Assembly: GCA_037349315.1 (NCBI GenBank)
Contig: JBAIAC010000056.1
Span: 720,501-784,500, forward strand
From: Chelydra serpentina
Lineage: Eukaryota > Chordata > Testudines > Chelydridae
DNA: 64,000 bases
Direction: 5' to 3'
In this document: positions 43,801 through 51,876 of the stretch, piece by piece
Position numbering within the stretch: position 1 is the first letter of the stretch
How the letters are laid out: each line of letters begins with the position of its first letter
Position numbers and translations under genes: made by a program
Notes under the pieces: model-generated
The model's database searches: none
The model's input: the letters and a program-made list of their open reading frames with translations, nothing else
Told to the model about the DNA's origin: nothing

Positions 43801-46800
43801 CAGAAGAGAAGAATGAGGGGGGATTTGATAGCTGCTTTCAACTACCTGAAAGGGGGTTCCAAAGAGGATGGATCTAGACTCTTCTCAGTGGTAGAAGATG
43901 ACAGAACAAGGAATAATGGTCTCAGTTTGCAGTAGGGGAGGTTTAGGTTGGATATTAGGAAAACCTTTTTCACTAGTAGGGTGGTGAAGCACTGGAATGG
44001 GTTACCTAGGGAGGTGGTGGAATCTCCTTCCTTAGAGGTTTTTAAGGTCAGGTTTGAAAAAGCCTTGGCTGGGATGATTTAGTTGGGGTTGGTCCTGCTT
44101 TCAGCAGGGGGTTGGACTAGATGATCTCCTGAGGTCCCTTCCAACCCTGAGATTCTCTGATTCTATGAATAGACCATTGATTGTCCACGCCATGTTTTCC
44201 AGGTGGATGGTGTTTTTGTGGACCTGCCCTTCTCCCACCAGCGCAAGTTCAAGGCCTACATCAGTGGCGTTCATGGTTTCATCAAGACCGACTTCGACCT
44301 GAGAGTGAGCTTCGACTGGTACAGCTACGCCAGGGTCATCATACCCAATACGTACGCCAATGGCGTCTGCGGCCTCTGTGGCAATGCCAATCAGGACCCC
44401 AGCGACGATCTGACCATGAAGGATGGAACTCGAACATCTGATGAGATTCAGTTCGCAGACAGCTGGAAGGTTGGTGACGTGCCGGGATGCTCATCTAGCT
44501 GCACCGGGGACTGCTCAGTCTGCAGTGAGGCTCAGAAACAAACCTACAAGGGAGACCAATACTGCGGGGTCCTCACCCGACAGAACGGGCCATTCAGACA
44601 GTGCCATGGGGCCATCGACCGAGCTCCCTTCTTTGATGATTGTGTCTTTGACACCTGCCACTACAAGGGTCATCGTGACACTTTGTGCAGCGCAATCAGT
44701 GCCTATGTGACGGCCTGCCAGGCCAGTGGCATCCAGATAGGGCAGTGGAGATCAGCCTCATTCTGCAGTAAGTGTCACTTCCTGAACATGTTGCATACTT
44801 TTAATACAATCACAAACGGGCCAGTAAGCTCATACAGCAGCACCCTCTGCTGGGTGGAATCAGAACTGCTCACCCATGTTATAGGCAGAGCCTTTCAAAA
44901 AACACGGGGAGTGGGGACATTTAATTAAAAAAAACCCTAAATATTCAAGTTTGTTTGCATTTTGCAGGGCTCATAATATAACAATTTTCCATTTTCCAAT
45001 TTTATTTGTGATTTTTATTAGAATTTTGGACATTTTAAAATTTCAAATTTTAGACATTTCAAAATTTCATTTTTCCTTCTGTCTTGATCTCCTTTTGGTC
45101 TCTGTTTTTAGTCACAGTGCAATAAAATGAATTATATCTGGGTTGTTTTTCTCCACTTTTCTTCTTTTCTTTCCCTCCTCCCCCCTTTTATTACTCTGAA
45201 AATTTCAAAACTTCTCAAGAGTCAGAGTTTCATTTTTCCTCTTTTTTCAAAGTAGAGCAAAGGGGAATAAGGAAAAATGAGAAAAATGGGGGGAAAAGAC
45301 ACCAAGTTAGACATTATTCCTTGTACTGTATTCACTGGCAAAACAGGAAAATCAAAGATCTGACTATTTGAATTGTCAACATTTTCAATATTTTCAATTT
45401 TAATGAAAAATTGGAGAATTTTAAAAAACGGAAAGCTTTTTGTGAAAGCTTTTGGTTTTGAAATAACAACAACAACAGCATTGATTCATCCAAAACAAGT
45501 TCTGAATGAACAATTTTAACCTACTCTAAAGAGGTTTAACCTACTCTTAAGAAAGTCTCTTAATTCTTAGATGTGTGCAGTGCTTTGATCTCTCTTGCTA
45601 ATATGGCAGTTTGACCTTCTGGCTAAATCAAAACCTCCAGCAGTTTTGAGCTAACACAAGTCCAATAAAAACAAAATCTCATGCCTGACAGTCCCTTCAC
45701 CCCACGACATCAAGAGAAGGGGAAAAAAATAGAACTAGTCAGATATTTTCCCCAAAAAATGTTTGTTTGTTGGAAAACGTCAGTTTGTCAAAACCAAAAC
45801 TATTTGAGAAAAAGAATAGAAGCAGTGTTGAAATTGTCAAAACATCTTGTTTTAACATTTCTGAAATCAAAACTTTTATTTTCTTGAGTCAAAATGGCTT
45901 TTTGTTCTGAAATCTTAGTTCACTTATACTAAAAATGTTTATTTTTTTTAAAAGGTCAAAATCTAAATGAAGCATTTTGAAATGGTCAAAGCAGAATCTT
46001 TTGAGTGATTGGATCAGAAATGGTTTCAGATTATTGCAGTGTGAAAATACTAAAGATTTCAGCTTTTTGCACCATTTCAAAAAGGGCCAAAATTCAAAAT
46101 CTCACACTCTTGCGGGAGGGATAAAATTGTTTTGTGCCGAGTGTTAGAGAAAACATTGACTATCTTCAAAAATCAGATAAATCTAATAGAGAACCACAGC
46201 CACACGACAATAACTTGCTAGGCATATGGTGATTTCATGGTGTCATGACGTGGGAGAGTTAAAGCACTTTGGTTTTCCTAATTGTTCATTTCCATGCCTC
46301 CGCACCGTAAGGTTGCTTTTCAGTTTAACTTTAACTCCAATTTCCTGGATTTACAATGCCTGGTGGTGGGATACTTGCAACATCCCTGTAATGTATTTTA
46401 CCTTAAATTACTGATATGTATTCTCAGCCTTAGCACCACTTAACAAGTTTTGTCTAGAAACTGATATTATTATTGTTGTTGTTATTAACTGCACCCTGCT
46501 CTAACCATTAGACACTGTTCCACTCCCAAAACTGGGGCTAGAACCCAGGCAGTGTGGCTCCCAGCCCACTCTGCTCTAACCCACTGGACCCCACTTCCCT
46601 TTCAGAGCTGGGGAGTCCTGGCTCCCAGCCCCCCGGCCCCTGCTCTAAGCCAGTAGACCTCACTACCAACCCAGAGCAGTAGGCACCACTTCTTTTCCCA
46701 GACTTCTTGGTATTAACAGAGATCTGCATGCTCAATCCAATGTTTCCTGCAGGCCTCACCTGCCCCCGGAACTCTCACTACGAGTTCTGTGGGAGCAGCT

Positions 46801-49800
46801 GTCCTGCCACCTGCCACAGTCCCTCGGCTCCAGACAGATGTGAGGAGCCTTGTGTGGAAGGGTGTTTCTGTGACGCCGGATTCATCTTCAGTGGAGACCG
46901 GTGCGTCCCCGTCACACAGTGCGGCTGTGTGCATCAGGGCAGGTACCACCAGAAGGGAGAGGAGTTCTACACCAGTGCCTCCTGCCAGGAGCAGTGCCGG
47001 TGCCAAGACAACGGGGTCGTCGAGTGCCAGGCAGCCTCCTGTGGAGCCAATGAGGAGTGCAGGGTGGAGAACGGAGTCCTGGGCTGCCACCCCATGGAGT
47101 ATGGAACCTGCGTAGTCTCTGGTGACCCTCACTACGTCTCCTTTGATGGACGGGCCTTCGATATCCAGGGCTCCTGTGCTTACACCTTAGCCAAGGTCTG
47201 CAGCAGTGACCCCCGGCTGGTGGAATTCTCCGTGGTGGTTGAAAACGAGAGCACTGGCGGTGGCCGCGTGGCTCGGACGAGGGCGGTGGTGGTCTCCGTG
47301 CATGGTTACACCATCTCCCTGGAGAGGGGGAGGAAGTGGAAGGTGGCGGTAAGTCCCTGCTTGAGATTAGTCTCATACAAGCCAAGTGAGTGACTCACAC
47401 CATTTGTGATCCTGATGTGTGCGTGTTTGTGTGTGCGTGTGTGCGTGTAACCAGGAAACCGCTATTGAGTCCCCACTAGTGATGGGTGAATTTCCCTCTC
47501 ATTGGCACAGGTGGGCGGGGAGCTCTACACCCTCCCACTGACTATGGACGACGGGAAACTTCGGATCAACCAGGAAGGGAACAACATCATTGTCCAATCA
47601 GCCTCTGGCCTCCAAGTCTTTTATGACACTGCCTCCTACCTCCTGGTGTCCGTTCCCAGCACCTACAAGGGACACATGTGCGGTCTGGCTGGCAATTTCA
47701 ATGGTGACAATAAAGATGACTTCCTGCTGCCCAATGGAAAGAGCACCCAAAGTTTGAGCGAGTTTGTTGCCTCCTGGAAAGTGCCTGTTGATGGTGCCAT
47801 GTGCTCTGATGGCTGCGGTGAGAAATGCCCCATCTGTGATGAGGCCCAGACAGCACCGTACCAGTCTGAGAGCTCCTGTGGGCTGATCAGAGCTACCTCA
47901 GGTCCCTTCACAGAATGTCACTCGCTGGTCAGCCCTGCCAAGTACTTCAACCATTGTCTCCACGACATGTGCGCTGCCAATGGGGCGGGAGAGACCCTCT
48001 GCCAGAGCCTCCAGGCCTACGCGGCCGCATGCCAGACAACTGGGGCCAAGATCGGAGCCTGGAGAACGGCCTCCTTCTGCCGTGAGTTTATAGAGCAACC
48101 TACAGCCCCGGTCTTTCCATTGGCTTCATTTCAAGCCCATTAGCCCCCAGAGGATTTTTTTTCCCTAACGGCAACTTAGAGCTCAGGTTTATTACACCTT
48201 GGAGTGTTTGTGGCTCCTCTGTAGCCACGTCATCTGCAGCATGTCTGATTACAATTTACACACCTTTGTTTTTGATTGGTTTTGTCGAGCCAGACCACCT
48301 TTGGGTCATATCTCTATGGGTCTTTGGGTCAGGATTGGAGGAACGTTGGTGACCCCAATGGGGGACACACACTGTCCTCTGGCTCTGACTCCAAAGTCTG
48401 GTACTCTGGGATACTGCACTGCAGTAAATGCTACGGTTAAACCATATCTGAGGTGATCCCACCAGTGAGTCAATACCCACCTCAGCACCCAGCTCTGGGC
48501 TAGGTGGCACTGTGCTAGACAGTGTAACTATGTCTGCAGTGGAAATTATTTGTAAACCTTCTCTCCATCTTTTTTCTCTCTTGCTTCTCTCTCTCCAGCC
48601 CTTGCCTGCCCACTCAACAGCCACTATGAGCTGTGCACCAAGTCCTGTGATTTCACCTGTGCTGGCTTGTCTGCCCCTGCTCGGTGCACCTGGAAATGCT
48701 TTGAAGGCTGCCAGTGCAACACTGGCTACATGTTCGATGGGGAGGGGTGCGTGTCCATGGACAGGTGCGGCTGCATGCACGATGGACGCTATATCAAGGT
48801 GGGTCCTGGCTGTTCTGTGCAGTTGGTGCCTTCAGAACCTTAGAATAACAGGACACAATGTTATTATATGTGTATTCTAGGGGGGACTTCACTAACAGAG
48901 AACGGAGTCCATTAGTATGACAGACCTAGGTTTCATTTTTCCATCTTCATTTCCTGGTCTTTGATTTTCATTTACGGTTCTCATTCTGTTCAGATGTCAT
49001 TTCCGTGGCCCATCATCATGATCTGTCATTGTGGCCCTCCTTCTTGACTGTGGTTGGTCATCACCTTCTTCTATTATCTTTTCCTTCTTTCTTTGGTCAT
49101 CATGCTTATCCTTTATATGTTCCCCTTTACTTTGCCTGCCTTGTCTATTTAAATTTAGGCTCTTTGGGTTGTGGGCTCTCTCACTGTATGTTTGTACAGG
49201 ATCTGGCACAATGAGGCCTCATTCTTGACTGGCCCCTAGGCACTACCATAATAAATACAAAATAACTGTCCTTGTTTCTTGGATCATGACCATTGTCTTT
49301 TGTCTTTTCCCTCTTTATTGACTGACTGACATCCTTTGTCTTTTCCTTCTTTCTGTGGGAGTCACTATCATCCTTTAATTGCTTGTTTCCTTGATCTTCA
49401 CAGTCATCCTTTGTCTTTTCCTTCTTTCTTTGTTGGTATCCTCTTTGGTTGACACCATCATCCTTTAATGTTTCTGTGTTTCTTTCATCATCACCATTGT
49501 CCTTTATCATCTCCTTGTTTCTTGGGTCATTGCCTTTGTCTTTCTGTTCTTTATTTGGTCATTATTGTCATCCTTTGTCTTTCCCCAGCTGGTCTTTAGT
49601 CTCCTCTTGGTGAGAGTTTCCCTAGGTATTCTGACACTCTTGCTGTTGATCTTTGGAGGCTAATATCTGACCTAACCGAAAGTTTTAGAAAGTTGTTTAT
49701 TTTGGAATTTCCCTCAGTCCAGGGAGACTGTCATCTCCAGTGACTGTTCAGAGAAATGCACTTGCCACCCATCAGGTGGGCTCATCTGTGAGAAAAACAG

Positions 49801-51876
49801 CTGCTCCACTGGAGAGATCTGCGTGCTCAGGGATGGGATGCATGGATGCGTAAAGCAGGAAGGCCGGTGCATGGTCTCTCCGGGTGCTTACCTCACCACC
49901 TTTGATGGTGCCAAAGGGAAACTCCTCTTCAGTGGGATGTACAAAGTGGCCTCACTCTGTGACGAGAGCTCCCCTGCGTGGTTCAAGGTGGTGGTAGACA
50001 TCAGCGAATGCACCAATGACGGAATACCAGCTGGTGCGGCCATCTTTGTTTTTTTCCGAGACGCTCTTATCACTGTGAACAATAACATGGAGACCTGGGT
50101 AAGAGGGGGCCGGGTTGGAACATGCTGAGCCAAGGGAGCAAAATCTTTGTACATCAGTTGGCGCACAAGTGAAAAATCCTTCACTCTGATCTAGTGTCTC
50201 CATGGCCTTGATAAATATTAGTGAATTAATCCCCATAACTCCTACCTGGGACTAAAGTAAGGGGCAGGAGGGGAAAAATACCAGAGCTTGTTGGGAATTT
50301 TCTAACAAAACTTTTTTTTTTTCATCAGGAAATATCAATTTGTCAAAACCGAATCTGTTTGGGAGGGTCAATTTCAATAAATCTCCCAATTCAAACAACG
50401 ATTGAAAAATCCATAAATAAATTGTTGAAACGTCCCATTTTGACCTTTTCTAAATGACAAGTTTTGGTTTTCAGTTCAAAACAACTTCTCATTTAGAAAT
50501 CTTAATTTATAAAAACAAAAAAGGTAAAAAATTTAAAAAAACAAAATCAAAATGAATCATTTCAAAATTATGGAAATGAAACATTTCAATTGAACTGATC
50601 CAAAACAATTTTCCAATTTTCAGGTTTTTTTTTCAACATTTTTACTTTTCTTCCCATTTCAGGATGGCAAAAAATGTCAAAAATCTCAATTATTTTTATG
50701 GGATGGGAAAACAATTTCCCTCTCAGCTGTAGAAAATAGAGATCCCCATGTCTGTGGAAAGAAAAGGACAGGGCTCTATATCTCTCTAGCTCTGGTAGAA
50801 AGTACCTTCCCTACCGCTCTCGGTGAATGCAAGGAGATCTTCCACTATGGTTTCAATCTCCTTTGACCATTGAATGGGACAGGCCTTAGTATCCCCAGAA
50901 ACTCAGGCATAAACTGATCAAATGTCTTGACTAAGGTCATAGAATCTCAGGGTTGGAAGGGACCTTAGGAAATCATCTAGTCCAACCCCCTGCTCAAAGC
51001 AGGACCAATCCCCAATTGTTGCCCCAGATCCCTAAATGGCCCCCTCAAGGATTGAACTCACAACCCTGGGTTTAGCAAGCCAATGCTCAAACCACTGAGC
51101 TATCCCTCCCCAGTCAAATAGGTCAAATAGGGAGTCAGCTGAGCAGTTGGGAATAGAACCCAGGAGTCCTGACTACAAGCTCTTTTTGCTCTAACCACCA
51201 GACCCCTCCCAGAATAGAGCCCAGGAGTCCTGCAGCTGCCTCCACTAGATCTTATTCTAGACCTTGTAACATGATCCATGGACTCAAGACCCCATTGACT
51301 TCTAATGGGGCCCATGGACTCTAGTTCAGTCCCTGCTGCTACATCTCATTCACCCCTACATCCCCCAGCTCTCCCCTGACCTCCCCATCTGTGGTTTCCA
51401 GGTGAATGGGCGCTCAGTGAACCTGCCGGCAAAAGTCTCCGATGCTGCGTCTGTGATCGAGTCTCAGGGCGGCGTGGCCGTGGTCCAGGCCTCAGGGATG
51501 CAGGTTCTGTTCAGCCCCAGCGGGGAGGTGACGCTGAGGGTGGGCGAGAGCCTGGCTAACAAGCTGTGCGCACCCTGTGGGAACTTCAATGGTGACGTAT
51601 CCGACGACCTGCGGCTGCCCAGCGGGCAAATCGTGGGGAACATCGCCGAGGTCATCGACGCCTGGAAGGCCAGGGACTTTTTAGGATGGTGAGTGGCTGC
51701 TTGTTCAGTCAGTGCCTAGCAATGACTTCTTGTAGTTGGGATATGGAGTTGGGCTGGTTGTATAAACCCTGGGTAGCAGAGTGTAGGGACAATCCTGTCC
51801 TGGGACTAGCAGGCTGTAGTAGATGGGCATTCAATGGGGCTTCTCCGTCTTTTTTGATTCTGTCCACAGTGACTGA
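31752..51876 (+). CDS. IgGFc-binding protein-like (FCGBP-like), whole gene, 12 coding exons
   Basis: Genomic span of a predicted 1,814-residue secreted protein. Coding exons: 31752-31818, 32929-34197, 35507-35835, 37727-38300, 39314-39912, 44203-44767, 46753-47348, 47511-48081, 48599-48798, 49718-50098, 51402-51688, 51870-51876. Every junction has GT-AG ends and matching phase, with no internal stop. Domain order: signal peptide, IgGFc-binding N-terminal domain (about 30-440), VWD1-C8, TIL-VWD2-C8, TIL-VWD3-C8, TIL, then VWD4. FCGBP family proteins are secreted into mucus by epithelia and form disulphide-linked, partly self-cleaved chains. Human FCGBP is far longer, with many more VWD units, so this is a compact family member or a paralog. 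Orthology and tissue are inference. Confidence 0.88.
31985..32270 (+). repeat. Intronic minisatellite, orientation A
   Basis: About seven diverged units of CTCAGCAGGGGGCACTGTGC followed by TGTGGGGAGTGGGGC, period around 40 bases, in the first coding intron of the FCGBP-like gene. It is the reverse complement of the array at 38470-38940 in another intron. Confidence 0.8.
32271..32928. other. FCGBP-like intron, no recognised element
   Basis: Continues the intron before exon 2 after the minisatellite. No exon or named repeat found. Confidence 0.4.
32929..34197 (+). CDS. FCGBP-like exon 2: IgGFc-binding N-terminal domain
   Basis: Encodes residues 23-445 in one 1,269-base exon (acceptor CTCTCCAG, donor GTGAGT). 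The motif [11 protein letters not shown] opens the domain. It continues as a beta-rich region of the IgGFc_binding family ([66 protein letters not shown]). In human FCGBP this N-terminal part was described as binding the Fc of IgG. Binding in this protein is not shown. The upstream codons after the exon junction ([15 protein letters not shown]) would contain the signal cleavage region. Confidence 0.9.
34235..34334 (+). repeat. CR1 LINE tail fragment
   Basis: Sequence GAGGAGTCATTTAAGGGTCA to AACTGGCCATGGATAAG belongs to a CR1 3' region that continues at 34545, with a SINE inserted between. Confidence 0.6.
34335..34530 (+). repeat. Chelonian tRNA-derived SINE, variant
   Basis: Starts GGGGGAGGGATAGCTCAGTG with A and B boxes, then diverges to 'GGGACAGTACTTGGTTCTGCTAGTGAAGG' and a tail 'GACCTTTCAAGGTCC...TCTAGGAGATTAG'. 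The tail differs from the common CR1-like form. Inserted in a CR1. Confidence 0.8.
34545..34937 (+). repeat. CR1 LINE 3' end
   Basis: 'AACTGCCCATGGATAAGTTTAGGC', 'GTGAAGTTCTGGAACAGCCT', 'TTTGGGGTTGGGAAGGAATTTTCCC', ending at the next SINE. Old intronic CR1 tail. Confidence 0.75.
34938..35122 (+). repeat. Chelonian tRNA-derived SINE, full length
   Basis: Plus-strand copy: GGGGGAGGGATAGCTCAGTG head, B box GGGTTGTGAGCTCAATCC, body 'ATCTGGGGCAAAAATTGGGG', and the TTCTATGATTCTATGATTT tail. This is the clearest full copy in the window. Confidence 0.9.
35507..35835 (+). CDS. FCGBP-like exon 3: VWD1 N-half
   Basis: Residues 446-555. Starts with a short cysteine-rich lead ([20 protein letters not shown]), then [12 protein letters not shown] and [12 protein letters not shown], ending in VYGYNISIY. 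The GDPH cleavage motif normally just before Y-x-T-F-D-G is absent (GSLTSQYY instead). Ends in phase 0 at a GTGAGT donor. Confidence 0.88.
35836..36535. repeat. FCGBP-like intron: A/T-rich degenerate repeat
   Basis: From about 36080 the sequence shows degenerate AAAATTCAGATTCGG, TTCATGTTTGC and TTTTGATTTGGAAATG runs, related to similar A/T-rich stretches at 45.0-46.1, 50.3-50.7, 52.1-52.4 and 56.9-57.2 kb. No coding. Confidence 0.45.
36536..37125 (-). mobile_element. CR1 LINE 3' end, minus strand
   Basis: Reverse-oriented copy of the 7616-8118 subfamily: 'AGAACAGCCATACTGGGTCAGAC' tail, 'TTCTTTTTTGAACCCAGTTATAC', 'CATCAGGTGACCCCCAG', 'CACCAGTGAGGATTTTATACACC', ending around the LEKVQ region. 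In the intron between exons 3 and 4. Confidence 0.85.
37727..38300 (+). CDS. FCGBP-like exon 4: VWD1 C-half and C8
   Basis: Residues 556-746. [13 protein letters not shown] opens the second half of the VWD, followed by [16 protein letters not shown], the calcium-binding-like acidic end. The C8 domain then runs from [16 protein letters not shown] through [14 protein letters not shown] to YADACREH. All expected C8 cysteines are visible. Acceptor CTTCGTTAG; donor GTGAGC. Confidence 0.9.
38470..38940 (-). repeat. Intronic minisatellite, orientation B
   Basis: Two unit types in series: about five units of 41 bases (GCCCCTTACTGAGCCCGCTG then CCCTGCCCCCTGCTGCACGGT) at 38541-38745, then three of 36 bases (GCCCCCTACTGAACCCCCTG then CCCCGAGCAGCACAGT), then degenerate 41-base units. 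Strand is relative to the array at 31985, which is its reverse complement. Confidence 0.85.
39314..39912 (+). CDS. FCGBP-like exon 5: TIL1 and VWD2 N-half
   Basis: Residues 747-946. The trypsin-inhibitor-like domain runs [18 protein letters not shown] to [18 protein letters not shown], then a cysteine-rich linker, then [14 protein letters not shown]. The GDPH tetrapeptide is intact here, so the autocleavage between Asp and Pro known in MUC2 and FCGBP is possible. Ends NVTISMSQ...KIQ with donor GTAGGG, the unusual donor also kept in the pseudogene copy at 4769. Confidence 0.92.
39913..41345. other. FCGBP-like intron 5, first part
   Basis: Large intron sequence with an A/T-rich stretch near 40030-40450 and an unassigned block at 40600-41340. 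No exon recognised. Confidence 0.4.
41347..41530 (-). repeat. Chelonian tRNA-derived SINE
   Basis: Minus-strand full copy from CATAGAATCATAGAATATCA to GAGCTATCCCTCCCCCC, in intron 5. Confidence 0.88.
41685..41785. repeat. Penelope-like element end fragment
   Basis: AAGCTTATGCTCCAATACCT, 'CTGTTAGTCTATAAGGTGCCAC', then 'GATCCAGACTAACACGGCTACC' and 'CCTCTGATACTT'. It matches one arm plus tail of the hairpin at 3163-3350, but here without the opposite arm. Confidence 0.75.
41995..42175 (-). repeat. CR1-like fragment, minus strand
   Basis: A minus-strand frame reads [18 protein letters not shown], the CR1 '[16 protein letters not shown]' segment, in a short diverged copy. Confidence 0.65.
42430..44168 (+). 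mobile_element. CR1 LINE, long 5'-truncated copy in intron 5
   Basis: Covers most of the reverse transcriptase: [18 protein letters not shown], '[17 protein letters not shown]', '[13 protein letters not shown]', '[20 protein letters not shown]', '[14 protein letters not shown]', '[10 protein letters not shown]', then the C-terminal part to [13 protein letters not shown] and the tail ATTCTCTGATTCTATGA. Stops (for example at 42724 and 42868) and frameshifts inactivate it. Its 3' end lies 34 bases from the acceptor of exon 6. Confidence 0.93.
44203..44767 (+). CDS. FCGBP-like exon 6: VWD2 C-half and C8
   Basis: Residues 947-1134, from [16 protein letters not shown] through [18 protein letters not shown] to the C8 cysteines ([46 protein letters not shown]). 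565 bases, ending in phase 1 at GTAAGT. A CR1 insertion ends 34 bases before the acceptor. The decayed copy is at 5711-6276. Confidence 0.92.
44960..46110. repeat. A/T-rich degenerate repeat block in intron 6
   Basis: Over 1 kb of diverged TTTCAAAATTTCAAATTTTA, AAAATTTCATTTTTCC and GTCAAAACCAAAACTATTTG units. The motif TTTGTCAAAACC recurs at 45.78, 50.34 and 54.36 kb. Probably one old A/T-rich interspersed family plus local tandem slippage. Confidence 0.5.
46490..46690 (-). repeat. MIR-like SINE remnants
   Basis: 'GGGGCTAGAACCCAGGCAGTG', 'GGGGAGTCCTGGCTCCCAGCC' and 'CTGCTCTAACC' repeats read, on the minus strand, as a tRNA-derived SINE head (GGTTAGAGCAG...GGGAGCCAGGACTCC). Two diverged copies or a tandem. 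Confidence 0.55.
46753..47348 (+). CDS. FCGBP-like exon 7: TIL2 and VWD3 N-half
   Basis: Residues 1135-1333. TIL cysteines from [18 protein letters not shown] to [17 protein letters not shown] cysteine-rich linker ([17 protein letters not shown]) precedes [14 protein letters not shown], again with GDPH intact. VWD N-half continues to [17 protein letters not shown] and a GTAAGT donor. Counterpart of the truncated exon at 7042. Confidence 0.92.
47349..47510 (+). repeat. Short intron with GTGTGCGTG microsatellite
   Basis: A 162-base intron between exons 7 and 8 holding a GTGTGCGTGTTTGTGTGTGC microsatellite at 47418-47448. Confidence 0.7.
47511..48081 (+). CDS. FCGBP-like exon 8: VWD3 C-half and C8
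   Basis: Residues 1334-1523, [16 protein letters not shown] through [18 protein letters not shown] (the usual CGLCGNF has alanine in place of one cysteine). The C8 domain follows: [39 protein letters not shown]. Acceptor TTGGCACAG, donor GTGAGT. No counterpart was found in the decayed duplicate. Confidence 0.9.
48082..48598. other. FCGBP-like intron 8
   Basis: 517-base intron with no recognised repeat; a pyrimidine tract precedes the exon 9 acceptor. Confidence 0.5.
48599..48798 (+). CDS. FCGBP-like exon 9: TIL3
   Basis: A 200-base exon, residues 1524-1590, that is easily missed because no start codon precedes it in its frame. It reads [56 protein letters not shown]. This is a complete TIL domain with ten cysteines. 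Acceptor CTCTCTCCAG, donor GTGGGT. Phase 1 in, phase 0 out, fitting both neighbours. Confidence 0.9.
48960..49600 (-). repeat. Diverged tandem repeat CATCCTTTGTCTTTTCC
   Basis: Intron 9 contains many diverged units of TGTCTTTTCCTTCTTTCT plus GGTCATCATCATCC, period about 40-60 bases. The minus strand reads as a lysine/aspartate-rich false frame (KKEKTKDD). An ancient 'TTTGTACAGGATCTGGCACAATGAGGCC' phrase lies inside at 49190. Confidence 0.6.
49718..50098 (+). CDS. FCGBP-like exon 10: cysteine-rich linker and VWD4 N-half
   Basis: Residues 1591-1717. A VWC-like linker ([40 protein letters not shown]) is followed by a divergent VWD start: [12 protein letters not shown], without GDPH, then MYKVASLC and a [13 protein letters not shown] stretch. 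Donor GTAAGA. Counterpart of the truncated exon at 10234. Confidence 0.9.
50290..50720. repeat. A/T-rich degenerate repeat, intron 10
   Basis: Runs such as AATATCAATTTGTCAAAACC, AAATCATTTCAAAATTATGG and GGAAATGAAACATTTC belong to the same A/T-rich family as 44960-46110. Confidence 0.5.
50938..51110 (-). repeat. Chelonian tRNA-derived SINE
   Basis: Minus-strand copy from CATAGAATCTCAGGGTTGG to GAGCTATCCCTCCCC, in intron 10, followed by MIR-like remnants at 51140-51240 (AACCCAGGAGTCCTGAC). Confidence 0.87.
51402..51688 (+). CDS. FCGBP-like exon 11: VWD4 C-half
   Basis: Residues 1718-1812 plus two bases. [54 protein letters not shown] and WKARDFLGW. The domain is not followed by C8 or TIL, so the protein ends right after the VWD fold. 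Donor GTGAGT. The pseudogene exon at 17706-17992 has the same length. Confidence 0.9.
51870..51876 (+). CDS. FCGBP-like exon 12: terminal codons Cys-Asp-stop
   Basis: After the acceptor TGTCCACAG, T completes the TG carried from exon 11 to give Cys, then GAC (Asp) and TGA. The pseudogene's last exon has the same start (TGAC) and stops one codon later, which supports the model. The 3' untranslated sequence may continue past 51900, where a CTG|GTAAGT donor-like string could mark a spliced untranslated region. The poly(A) site is not assigned. Confidence 0.65.

Noticed and set aside
48997..49510. Lysine/aspartate-rich minus-strand proteins
   Set aside because: They come from the diverged CATCCTTTGTCTTTTCC tandem repeat in intron 9.
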